In this document: positions 27,551-35,623 of the stretch, one piece after another | How positions within the stretch are numbered: the stretch's first letter is position 1 | How the letters are laid out: each line of letters starts with the position of its first letter | DNA from: CAZWKX01 sp964614095 | GTDB taxonomy: Bacteria > Actinomycetota > Acidimicrobiia > Spongiisociales > UBA11373 | Assembly: GCA_964614095.1 (NCBI GenBank) | Contig: CAZTJO010000001.1 | Coordinates: forward strand, 135,582 to 199,581 | Direction of reading: 5' to 3' | Length of the DNA: 64,000 nt | The notes under the pieces: generated by a model | Databases searched by the model: none | Told to the model about the DNA's origin: nothing | The model's input: the letters and a program-made list of their open reading frames with translations, nothing else | Program-made: the position numbers and the translations under genes

Positions 27551-27671
27551 CTCCTCAAACTCCTGTCCGCGTGGGGCGGCTCAAGAAACCGCTGCACCTG
27601 CCCGGGGGCCGGCCGGCCTATAGGGCCGCCGGCCCGGTAAGTGTCAGACGGCTCCGCGTCGGATTGAGGAG
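27551..27671 (-). promoter_or_regulatory. leuA leader with Shine-Dalgarno complementary to Leu codons
   Basis: CTCCTCAA at 27671-27664 (Leu codons 5-6 of the leader and the next codon) is the exact reverse complement of TTGAGGAG at 27558-27551, the leuA ribosome site. The pairing extends to 10 bp with one G-U. Between them a very strong GC hairpin (around 27602-27634) and a GCGG/CCGC hairpin occur, with no T-run. This suggests control of translation start rather than termination, similar in idea to the LEU element proposed for actinobacterial leuA genes. Confidence 0.65.
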
Positions 27672-27683
27672 CATCGCGTTCAT
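27618..27683 (-). CDS. leuA leader peptide, Leu-rich
   Basis: A 21-residue frame beginning MNAMLLNPTRSR and ending LTLTGPAAL, with five Leu. Its ATG is two bases after the ilvC stop, so ribosomes finishing ilvC could begin it directly. The Leu-Leu codons pair with the leuA ribosome site. Under Leu shortage a ribosome paused there would keep that pairing open and let leuA be translated. The peptide itself probably has no function. Confidence 0.7.
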   Translation of the reverse strand: MNAMLLNPTRSRLTLTGPAAL

Positions 27684-27685
27684 GT

Positions 27686-28696
27686 TCAGTCTTCCGGTGT
27701 TTTTGGTGTCAAAAACGGCATCATCGATCGCAGGCGGGCGCCGACCTCCTCGATGGGGTGGGCACGATCGCGCCGACGGCACTCGGTCAGCTTCTGGGCG
27801 CCGCTGGCGCTCTCGGCGATCCATTCGTTGGCAAACTCGCCCGACTGCACCTCGGCGAGGATCTGGCGCATCGTCTCGCGTGTCTGCTCGGTGATGATCC
27901 GCGGGCCTCGGGTGTAGTCGCCGTACTCGGCGGTGTCGGAGACCGAATGGCGCATCCAGGTGAGGCCCCCCTCATAAAGAAGATCGACGATGAGCTTCAG
28001 TTCATGGAGGCACTCGAAATAGGCGGATTCCGGTGCGTAGCCAGCCTCGACCAACGTGTCGAACGAGGCCTTGATGAGCTCCGAGACACCACCGCAGAGG
28101 ATGACCTGCTCGCCAAACAGATCGGTCTCGGTCTCCTCACGGAATGTGGTCTCGAGCACCCCCGCCTTTGTCGCCCCGATGGCCCATGCGTAGGAGAGAG
28201 CCAGGGCATGAGCCTGCCCGGTGGCGTCCTGTGCCACGGCGACGAGCGCCGGGGTGCCTCCGCCCTCCTCGTACATGCGACGCACCAGGTGTCCCGGGCT
28301 TTTGGGGGCCACCATGGCTACATCAACCGTCGCCGGGGGCTCGATCTGGCCAAAGTGGATGTTGAAGCCGTGGGCGAAGAAGAGGGCGTCACCCTCCTCC
28401 AGGTTGGGAGCAATCGACTCCTCGTACAGGCGGGGCTGAATCGGGTCTGGAACCAGCACCACCAGGAGGTTTGCCCGACGGCACGCCTCGTCGGCGGCAA
28501 GAACGGTGAGGCCCGCCGCCTCCGCCCGTTCCCAGGCCGGGGTGCCTTCCAGCTCTCCCACAACAACCTCGACGCCCGAGTCCCTCAGATTGAGGGCATG
28601 GGCGTGGCCCTGGCTTCCGTAGCCCAGGATGGCGACCTTGCGCGCCTGCACCAAGGCCGGGTCGGCGTCTGCGTCGTAGTAGATGGAAACACTCAC
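27686..28696 (-). CDS. ilvC: ketol-acid reductoisomerase, class I
   Basis: 336 residues, the usual class I length. It rearranges and reduces acetolactate or acetohydroxybutyrate in Val/Ile synthesis. The Rossmann motif AILGYGSQGHAHALNL and the C-terminal metal site (ECLHELKLIVDLLYEGG, SDTAEYGDYTRG) are intact. The cofactor loop reads GELEGTPAWERA (residues 47-58). The Arg and two Ser that normally hold the NADPH phosphate are Leu49, Thr52 and Ala54, so NADH preference is possible. It lies between ilvN and the leuA leader. Confidence 0.95.
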   Translation of the reverse strand: MSVSIYYDADADPALVQARKVAILGYGSQGHAHALNLRDSGVEVVVGELEGTPAWERAEAAGLTVLAADEACRRANLLVVLVPDPIQPRLYEESIAPNLEEGDALFFAHGFNIHFGQIEPPATVDVAMVAPKSPGHLVRRMYEEGGGTPALVAVAQDATGQAHALALSYAWAIGATKAGVLETTFREETETDLFGEQVILCGGVSELIKASFDTLVEAGYAPESAYFECLHELKLIVDLLYEGGLTWMRHSVSDTAEYGDYTRGPRIITEQTRETMRQILAEVQSGEFANEWIAESASGAQKLTECRRRDRAHPIEEVGARLRSMMPFLTPKTPED

Positions 28697-28705
28697 GGCT
28701 GCCTC

Positions 28706-29197
28706 CTAGGCACTCTGCGACTCGGCCTTGGCGTCACGCGCCATAGCGACTCGGCCCGACTTCACCAGATCAATGACACCAAAGGGGCGCATGACGTTGA
28801 GGAATGCGGCCAGCTTGCCAGGGTGCCCGACAACCTCGAAGGTGATCGAGTTGACACCGACGTCCACCGTGCGACAGCCGAAGGCCTGTGCCGCATCGAT
28901 TGCTTGGCGCCTCTTCGTGGCGTCGGCGTTGATACGAACCAGCATGATCTCGCGCTCCACCGACTCATCTGAGCCGAACTCGGTCACCTTGAGGATGTTG
29001 ACGAGCTTGTGCAGCTGTTTGGTTATCTGTTCCGTCTGGTTGGCATCGACGACGAGGGTGATCCGGGAGCGGCCCGTCTCATGGATGGGGCCGACGGCCA
29101 GCGAGTGGATGTTGAAGCCTCGCCGGGCAAAGAGGGCTGCCACCCGGGCCAGCACGCCCGGCTTGTCTTCCACAAGAACCGAAAGGGTGTGTTTCAT
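28706..29197 (-). CDS. ilvN: acetolactate synthase regulatory subunit
   Basis: 163 residues. The N-terminal ACT domain (LSVLVEDKPGVLARVAALFARRGFNI followed by SLAVGP) binds branched-chain amino acids for feedback control of IlvB. A second ACT-like half includes RELMLVRINAD-type sequence (EREIMLVRINAD). Start ATG 29197 overlaps the ilvB stop as ATGA. It is followed after 9 bases by ilvC. Confidence 0.95.
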   Translation of the reverse strand: MKHTLSVLVEDKPGVLARVAALFARRGFNIHSLAVGPIHETGRSRITLVVDANQTEQITKQLHKLVNILKVTEFGSDESVEREIMLVRINADATKRRQAIDAAQAFGCRTVDVGVNSITFEVVGHPGKLAAFLNVMRPFGVIDLVKSGRVAMARDAKAESQSA

Positions 29198-30903
29198 CGC
29201 AGATCCTCCGAGCCCAAGGCCACTTCGTCGTTGGAGGCGCCGGTCGGCACCATGGGGAACACGGACTCCTCCGGATCGACCCGGAACTCGGCCACCACCG
29301 GGCGGTCATCGATGGACAACGCCTTCTCGATGACACCGTCCACCTCATCCGGCGTCGTGGCACGCAAGCCGGCACAGCCCATAGCCTCGGCGAGCATCAC
29401 GAAGTCCGGTGTGTGCTCGTTGAGATCGGTAGCCGAGTAGCGCTTGTTGTAGAACAACTTCTGCCACTGGCGCACCATCCCGAGATTTGTGTTGTTAATC
29501 ACCGCCACCTTGATGGGGATACCGTGGGTGGAAGCGGTGATCAACTCCTGGCACGTCATCTGGAAGCTGCCGTCACCATCGAAGACAATCACCGTCTCGT
29601 CGGGCCGGGCCACCTTGGCACCGATGGCGGCGGGCAACCCGAAGCCCATGGTCCCCAGCCCGCCCGAGGTGACGAGCGACCGGGGCCGGGAGTACCTCCA
29701 GAACTGGGACAGCCACATCTGATGCTGCCCGACACCGGAGACGACGACCGCCTCGCCGCCGGTGGCCGCCCAAAACCGCTCTATCACGTACTGCGGCTTG
29801 ATAAGACCGTCTGCGGATTGCTCATAGTGCAGCGGATGCTCCACCTGCCAACCCTTCACCGTCTCCAGCCAATCGGCGTGCGACCCCAGGGCAATGCCCT
29901 TCTTCTCAATCTCGGTGAGCATCTGCTCGAGAACCCTGCGCACGTCACCCACGATGGGCACGTCGGCCCGGCGCACCTTGGATATCTCGGCCGGGTCGAT
30001 GTCGACGTGAATGACCTTGGCCTTGGGGGCGAATCGAGTCGGATCGCCGGTCACACGGTCGTCGAACCGGGCGCCAAGTGCCACCAACAGATCGGCCTTC
30101 TGCATCGCGATGATCGCCGAGTATGTGCCGTGCATGCCCGGCATGCCGAGAGCGAGAGTGTGATCGTCAGGAAACGCACCGCGGGCCATCAGCGTTGTCA
30201 CCACCGGGGCGTTCGCCGTCTCGGCAAAACGGAGAAGCTCGGCGTGCGCCTCCGCCTTGATAACGCCACCACCCACATAGAGAACCGGTTGCTCGGATTC
30301 CTTCAAGAGTTCGATGGCTCGGCGCACCTGCAGCACGTGCCCCTCTTCGGTGGGACGAAAACCGGGAAGATTCACATGTTTGGTGCGGTGCCAATCGACT
30401 TCGGCGACCTGCACGTCTTTAGGAACATCGACGAGCACCGGGCCCGGCCGCCCCGAGGAGGCTAGGTAAAAAGCCTCGTGCACCGTGTCCACCAGCTCGT
30501 CGGGTTCGGTAACCAGATAAGAGTGTTTGGTGCAATGCATAGCAATGCCGCTGGTGTCGGCCTCCTGAAAGGCGTCGTTGCCGATGGATGCGCGCGCCAC
30601 CTGCCCGGTGATGGCCACGATCGGAACCGAATCCATAAGCGCGTCCTGCAGCGGCGTCACGAGGTTGGTGGAACCGGGCCCCGAAGTGGCAAAAGCCACA
30701 CCAACCCGGCCCGTGGCTTTGGCATAACCCTCGGCCATGTGGCCCGCCCCCTGTTCGTGCCGGGCCAAGATGTGACGGATCGAGCTGTCGAAAAGAGCGT
30801 CGTAGAGAGGCAGCGTTGCCCCGCCGGGCACACCAAAGACGACCTCGACCCCTTCACGTTCCAGGGCCTTGATGACCGCTTCGGCTCCCCTCAATTTGCT
30901 CAT
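29194..30903 (-). CDS. ilvB: acetolactate synthase catalytic subunit
   Basis: 569 residues, a thiamine-diphosphate enzyme that makes acetolactate or acetohydroxybutyrate. It has the N-terminal VFGVPGGATLPLYDAL with the FAD/ThDP contact region SGPGSTNLVTPL and the central FAD-binding domain. The C-terminal ThDP motif is GDGSFQMTCQEL ... INNTNLGM. First gene of the eight-gene ilv-leu operon, preceded by a promoter, leader peptide and terminator at 30942-31079. Confidence 0.96.
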   Translation of the reverse strand: MSKLRGAEAVIKALEREGVEVVFGVPGGATLPLYDALFDSSIRHILARHEQGAGHMAEGYAKATGRVGVAFATSGPGSTNLVTPLQDALMDSVPIVAITGQVARASIGNDAFQEADTSGIAMHCTKHSYLVTEPDELVDTVHEAFYLASSGRPGPVLVDVPKDVQVAEVDWHRTKHVNLPGFRPTEEGHVLQVRRAIELLKESEQPVLYVGGGVIKAEAHAELLRFAETANAPVVTTLMARGAFPDDHTLALGMPGMHGTYSAIIAMQKADLLVALGARFDDRVTGDPTRFAPKAKVIHVDIDPAEISKVRRADVPIVGDVRRVLEQMLTEIEKKGIALGSHADWLETVKGWQVEHPLHYEQSADGLIKPQYVIERFWAATGGEAVVVSGVGQHQMWLSQFWRYSRPRSLVTSGGLGTMGFGLPAAIGAKVARPDETVIVFDGDGSFQMTCQELITASTHGIPIKVAVINNTNLGMVRQWQKLFYNKRYSATDLNEHTPDFVMLAEAMGCAGLRATTPDEVDGVIEKALSIDDRPVVAEFRVDPEESVFPMVPTGASNDEVALGSEDLR

Positions 30904-30941
30904 TTCCGTCCTATCTCTTCTGTTCCTTCTATCCCGGTAAC

Positions 30942-30973
30942 AAAAAACCCTCCGGCTTTTCGGGCTGGAGGGT
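30942..30973 (-). terminator. intrinsic terminator in the ilvB leader (attenuator)
   Basis: ACCCTCC and GGAGGGT form the outer stem around AGCCCGAAAAGCC and are followed by TTTTTTGTT on the minus strand. It lies about 40 bases before the ilvB ATG and directly after a 9-bp hairpin (GCGCACGCG/CGCGTGCGC, 30974-30999). Confidence 0.88.
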
Positions 30974-30999
30974 GCGCACGCGGCTATGTGCGCGTGCGC
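30974..30999 (-). promoter_or_regulatory. leader hairpin 1 of the ilvB attenuator
   Basis: Perfect 9-bp arms around an 8-base loop, ending at the leader-peptide stop codon. A ribosome at the stop would cover it. It is placed between the leader peptide and the terminator, as in classical amino-acid attenuators. Confidence 0.7.
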
Positions 31000-31040
31000 T
31001 ATACGAGAAGCAGAACGATGGCGGGGTTTGGTGTCTTCAT
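30999..31040 (-). CDS. ilvB leader peptide with Ile-Val-Leu run
   Basis: 13 residues, MKTPNPAIVLLLV, whose last six are Ile, Val, three Leu and Val: exactly the amino acids made by the downstream operon. The ATG is 10 bases after a strong -10. The stop abuts hairpin 1, and a terminator follows. Ribosome stalling at these codons is the expected signal for read-through into ilvB. A leader of this type before ilvB is known in Actinobacteria. Confidence 0.88.
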   Translation of the reverse strand: MKTPNPAIVLLLV

Positions 31041-31050
31041 GTGGACGCGC

Positions 31051-31079
31051 AGTATGCGTAAAAAGAATCGGCTTGTCAA
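31051..31079 (-). promoter_or_regulatory. promoter of the ilv-leu operon
   Basis: TTGACA (31079-31074), a 17-base spacer and CATACT (31056-31051) on the minus strand, near consensus. The leader-peptide ATG starts 10 bases after the -10, so the mRNA 5' end would fall at or a few bases before the ATG. Confidence 0.82.
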
Positions 31080-31283
31080 GGTAAGGATTGAGGCATTATT
31101 CGAAGGTGCCGGCACCGACGCCTCCGCGTAGAGGTTCTTCGTCGTTGCACCAGCCGCCACCGAGCCTCCAAGATCGTGTTGACGGCCCGTACCCGCCACT
31201 CATGGACCGGCCACCGGGTCATCGGGTTGCATGGGCCTACAGCCGGCCGGTGACGCCGCAGTTTGGGCCCGGTCCGAGGCCCG

Positions 31284-32094
31284 CTACCCGGAACCGGCCA
31301 AGTGGTCGGGAAAGCGGCGTCTCCACTCGGCGGAAGCTTCCCCAACCACAGTGTCCCGCTTGAGGCCCATGATGATCAGGCCGCCGCAGCCGGCATCGGC
31401 GGCGCGGCGGGCAACCGCCTCCAGCTGATCCCATCCGAATGCCCGCTGCTCACCCGGTTCCAGCGAGGCCATACGCTCCTTGCAGGCGGCGGAGGGTTCG
31501 ATGGAGCCAAAGGCAACAACCCTCTCCACCCACGCCGGGCTGAAAGACGGAATGGCCATGAGAAACACAGGAGAATCCCCCACCCGTAGCCGCAGACGAT
31601 TCACCTGCTCCTCAACGGTCCCGGGATCGACTACCGGCCCGGCCATAAAGAATTGAGCACCACACTCGACGCGCCGGCGAGATCGCCATTCGTGAAAGCG
31701 CGTCGGCATACCCACCTCAAACCGCGTCAGATGCTCCTGGAGCTGCCTCAAGTGCCCCACGATCTCGTAGTGATCGGCCAGGTGATCGACGGCGGGAACG
31801 GTGTCCCCGACCACCACCAGGAAGGAATCGACGCCGTTGCCCACGGCCCCGCGTACTTCGCTTTCGATGGCAAGGATGTTGCGGTCCCGGGTGGATACGA
31901 CAACGGTCGGGTGCACCGAGGGCGCCTCAAGGGCAACACGGGCGGCGTAGGCGTAGGGCGACACCCGGATCTTCCCGAACACGTTGTCGGTGACGAGCAC
32001 ATGGCCCCACTGCCCTTCAAACGAGCGATGGGTCAGGCAGGCTCGGAGGGTTCACCTCGGCAATGTCGATCCAGCCGTGGCTGGCAATGAGCAT
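31284..32094 (-). pseudogene. methylenetetrahydrofolate reductase-like gene with a frameshift
   Basis: Starting at ATG 32094 (GAGG 7 bases upstream) the frame reads IDIAEVNPPSLPDPSLV, then hits TGA at 32019-32017. The +1 frame continues as FEGQWGHVLVTDNVFGKIRVSPYAYAARV and runs 238 more residues from GTG 32000 to the stop at 31284. It includes TVVVSTRDRNILAIESEVRG and VDSFLVVVGDT, typical of MetF-type folate-binding barrels. The two parts join naturally with one extra base. Either a one-base error or deletion split the gene, or the GTT-TGA site allows +1 slippage. It follows metH by 9 bases and would supply methyl-folate for it. Confidence 0.65.
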
Positions 32095-32103
32095 TGCCCA
32101 TCC

Positions 32104-35100
32104 TCAGTTTCCCGCCGCGAAGTACACAGCACCCGGATGGTGGCAGATGAGCGCCGATGTCGTCTGCTCCGGGTGATATTGGTACCCAGTCTCCGGCCCT
32201 ACGCGCACACCGATCCTGCCCGTATCGAGCAGCGCAGCGACGGTGGCGTTGTCCTCGAGATCGGGGCACGCCGGATAGCCCCAGGAGAAGCGAGCCCCCC
32301 GGTATCGCTGACGGAACAGGCTTGCCACCGTGGGCCCATCCTCGTCGCCAAAACCCCACTCGGCGCGAACATGCCGATGCCAGTACTCGGCGAGCGCCTC
32401 GGCCATCTCCACCCCAAGCCCGTGCTGCAGCAAGTAATCGGTGTAGCGATCGGCGGCGAAGAGTCCGGCAGCGGCCTCCGAAGGGCCCGGCCCCAAGGTG
32501 ACGATGTGGAACGCGGCGTAATCCACCTCGTCGGCAGCACGAAAGAAGTCGGCGATACACAGGTAGGGAGCCTCCTGCTGACGAGGGAAACGAAACCGGG
32601 CCAGCTCACGGCGGCGGCCGGCGTCCTCCCACACGATGAGCTCGTCGCCATCGGCGTTTACGGCGAAGTAGCCGTAGACCACCCGGGCATCGATATACGG
32701 CTCCAGGGCGGAGCGCTGCTCTTCCACCAGAGGGCGCAGGCGGGCACGGAAATCATCGTCACTCTCTCCTCCCTCGGGACGGAATCTCCATTGGTTGCGA
32801 AAAAGCGTCGTCTCGTTCACGTAGGCGGCCACCTCATGCAGCGGGATATCGGTGACGATCTGCGACCCGAGAAAAGGCGGCTCATAGACGGGATTGTCGG
32901 TCTCGACCTCGGGAGAGCGCGCCGGCGGTGCACCGGCTGCCGCCTCGGCCGGCCTCCGGCGGGCCGAGGACTCTCGTTCCCGGCCGAAGCCGGGGTCGCT
33001 CTCGCCGAGCCTCTTCAGCTCACCCAGGCGGGACATCACATCGAGAGCGGCAAAGGCGTCCTTGCCGTGGAAGAGCGGCCCCGGGTAGACCTGCCGCAGA
33101 TCCTCCTCGACGTACCTGCGGGTGAGAGCGGCACCCCCCAGCAGTACCGGCAGATGATCGAGATCACGACGTGTCAACTCCTCGAGGTTGCCCCGCATGA
33201 TCAGGGTACTTTTCACCAGCAGGCCGCTCATACCGATGGCGTCGGCGCCGACCTCGAGTGCCTTCTCGACGATGGTGGCGATATCGACCTTGATGCCCAG
33301 ATTGTGCACCTCGTAGCCGTTGTTGCGCAGGATGATGTCCACGAGGTTCTTGCCGATATCGTGCACGTCGCCCTTGACGGTGGCGAGCACGATGGATCCC
33401 CGTCCCGAGCCCTCCTCCTTCTCCATATGAGGCTCCAGCAGCGCCACCGCCGCCCGCATAGCCTCCGCCGACTGCAGCACAAAAGGCAGCTGCATGTCTC
33501 CCGACGCAAAAAGCTCGCCCACGGTCTTCATGCCATCGAGCAGCACTTCATTCACCAGGCCCAGCGGGTCCCAACCCGCCTCCAGCGCCTCGTTGAGGTC
33601 GCCTTCGAGGCCGTCTCGATCGCCGTCCACGATGCGCCGGGAAAGACGCTCCTCCAGCGGTAATCCGGCCCGGTCTTCGATGGTGCTCGGAGCCGTTTCC
33701 GTCTCGGCCAGCATCTCTATGACTCGCTCCAGCGGGTCGTAGCCAGGCCGTCGCCGGTCGTAGATGAGGTCGAGACAGGTTTTGGTCTGCTCCGCGGGGA
33801 TCTGGTGGAGCGGCCTGATCCGCCCGGCATCAACGATGGCGGCGTCCAGGCCCGCCTCAACACACTCGTGGAGAAACACCGAGTTGAGAGTGTGGCGGGC
33901 GGCCGGCTTCAGGCCGAACGACACGTTGGACACGCCGAGCACGGTGTAGGCCCCGGGCAGCTCCTCTTTGATGCGTCGGACCGCCTCGATGGTGGCCACG
34001 GCATCGCCGCGCAGCTCGTCGCCGCCGGTGGAAAGTGGGAAGGTGAGAGCGTCAAAAAAGAGATCCGACGGCTCCAGACCGTACCTCGTCGTAGCCAGAT
34101 CGAAGATGCGATGGGCGATCTGCAGCTTCCTCTCGACGTCCCGGGCCTGGCCCTCCTCATCGATGAGAAGGCAAACCACCGCCGCCCCGTGCTCCCGCGC
34201 CAGCGAGAGCACCCGATCGAACCGGGAGCCGGGCCCGTCGCCCTCCTCCAGATTGGCGGAGTTCAGCACCGACCTTCCTCCCAGTCGCTCCAAGCCGGCC
34301 TTCATCACCTCGGGTTCGGTGGAGTCGATGACAAGAGGTGAATCGACGGCGGTGCCGAAGCGGGACAGGAGCGCATCCATGTCGGCGGCGCCATCCCGGC
34401 CCACGTAGTCGACACACACGTCGAGCAGGTGTGCCGATTCGGCAACCTGGTCGCGGCCCATCTTCACGCAGGTGTCCCAATCGCCGGCCAGTATGGCTTC
34501 ACGGAACTGCTTCGACCCGTTGACGTTGGTCCGCTCACCGATGAGAAGAATCGAAGTGTCCTGCTTGAAGGGCACAAAGGTATAGGTGGAAGTCGCTCCC
34601 GGCTCGGGATCAGCCCGGCGCGGCGCCGGATCGAGATTCCGGCAGCGCTCGATGACGGCGCGCAGATGATCGACGGTGGTACCGCAGCAACCGCCCACCA
34701 CACTGACTCCCAGACCGCTCACGAATGTGGCGAGGTGAGCAGCCAACTCCTCGGCGCCGAGGCCGAAGTGAACCTTGCCCTCAACCACCTCGGGTAAACC
34801 GGCATTGGGCTGGCACGCCACCGGGACACGAGACCGGCGGCAGAGGTGCTGCAGCGGAGTGAACATCTCGGCGGGACCCGTTCCACAGTTGATCCCAACG
34901 ACTTCGGGCCGCAAAGCTTCGACGGCGGCCAGGGCTGCCTCGATGTCGGTGCCGGGGAGCATCCGCCCGGTCGTCTCGATGGTGACCTGCACCTGGATGG
35001 GCACAACACGATCCGCAGCCGCTATGGCCCGACGCGCCCCGATGACTGCCGCCTTGAGCCCGAGAAGGTCGAACTGCGTCTCGATGATCAGCAGGTCGGC

Positions 35101-35556
35101 TCCGCCGTCGAGCAATCCCGCGGCCATGACCTCGTAGGCGTCCCTGAGATTCCCGAAACCGATCTGGCCCAACGAGGGGAGCTTGGTGCCGGGCCCCATC
35201 GAGCCGGCCACCCAACGAGGATGCTCGTTGGTGGCGAAATCGGTGGCCACGTCCTTGGCGATGGCAGCTGCCGCCCTGGACAATTCAAAAGCCCTGTCGG
35301 CGAGGCCGTATTCGGCCAGTGGAACGGCGAAGGCGCCCAGAGTATTCGTCTCCACAACATCGACGCCCAGCTCCAGGAACGAGGAGTGCAGAGCAGCGAC
35401 AACATCGGGCCTGGTGACGTTGAGGATCTCGGGGCAGCCTTCGTACGCCGCGCCGCCGTAGTCGTCGGGACCGAGACCGGCGGCATTCAGTGCAGTGCCG
35501 GCGGCGCCGTCGTAGATGACAACACGCTCTTTGGCGGCGGCGACAAAGTCGTTCAC
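32104..35556 (-). CDS. metH: cobalamin-dependent methionine synthase
   Basis: 1150 residues from GTG 35556; a GTG at 35640, inside cimA, is an alternative. It transfers methyl from methyl-folate via B12 to homocysteine. Domain order: homocysteine-binding barrel with zinc Cys in VVGGCCGTT (about residues 1-310), pterin barrel (LLIGERTNVNGSKQF on), B12-binding helices and Rossmann domain with the His ligand in VKGDVHDIGKN, and the activation domain with FSWGYPACPDLEDN. A Pro/Ala/Arg-rich linker precedes the activation domain. It is in an operon with cimA upstream and a metF-like gene downstream. Confidence 0.94.
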   Translation of the reverse strand: MNDFVAAAKERVVIYDGAAGTALNAAGLGPDDYGGAAYEGCPEILNVTRPDVVAALHSSFLELGVDVVETNTLGAFAVPLAEYGLADRAFELSRAAAAIAKDVATDFATNEHPRWVAGSMGPGTKLPSLGQIGFGNLRDAYEVMAAGLLDGGADLLIIETQFDLLGLKAAVIGARRAIAAADRVVPIQVQVTIETTGRMLPGTDIEAALAAVEALRPEVVGINCGTGPAEMFTPLQHLCRRSRVPVACQPNAGLPEVVEGKVHFGLGAEELAAHLATFVSGLGVSVVGGCCGTTVDHLRAVIERCRNLDPAPRRADPEPGATSTYTFVPFKQDTSILLIGERTNVNGSKQFREAILAGDWDTCVKMGRDQVAESAHLLDVCVDYVGRDGAADMDALLSRFGTAVDSPLVIDSTEPEVMKAGLERLGGRSVLNSANLEEGDGPGSRFDRVLSLAREHGAAVVCLLIDEEGQARDVERKLQIAHRIFDLATTRYGLEPSDLFFDALTFPLSTGGDELRGDAVATIEAVRRIKEELPGAYTVLGVSNVSFGLKPAARHTLNSVFLHECVEAGLDAAIVDAGRIRPLHQIPAEQTKTCLDLIYDRRRPGYDPLERVIEMLAETETAPSTIEDRAGLPLEERLSRRIVDGDRDGLEGDLNEALEAGWDPLGLVNEVLLDGMKTVGELFASGDMQLPFVLQSAEAMRAAVALLEPHMEKEEGSGRGSIVLATVKGDVHDIGKNLVDIILRNNGYEVHNLGIKVDIATIVEKALEVGADAIGMSGLLVKSTLIMRGNLEELTRRDLDHLPVLLGGAALTRRYVEEDLRQVYPGPLFHGKDAFAALDVMSRLGELKRLGESDPGFGRERESSARRRPAEAAAGAPPARSPEVETDNPVYEPPFLGSQIVTDIPLHEVAAYVNETTLFRNQWRFRPEGGESDDDFRARLRPLVEEQRSALEPYIDARVVYGYFAVNADGDELIVWEDAGRRRELARFRFPRQQEAPYLCIADFFRAADEVDYAAFHIVTLGPGPSEAAAGLFAADRYTDYLLQHGLGVEMAEALAEYWHRHVRAEWGFGDEDGPTVASLFRQRYRGARFSWGYPACPDLEDNATVAALLDTGRIGVRVGPETGYQYHPEQTTSALICHHPGAVYFAAGN

Positions 35557-35623
35557 CGTCGCACTTCCGAGACCGGGCGGCGATCGGTGAGAGCCGGCTG
35601 AGAGTGACTCACCGCCGCCCTCC

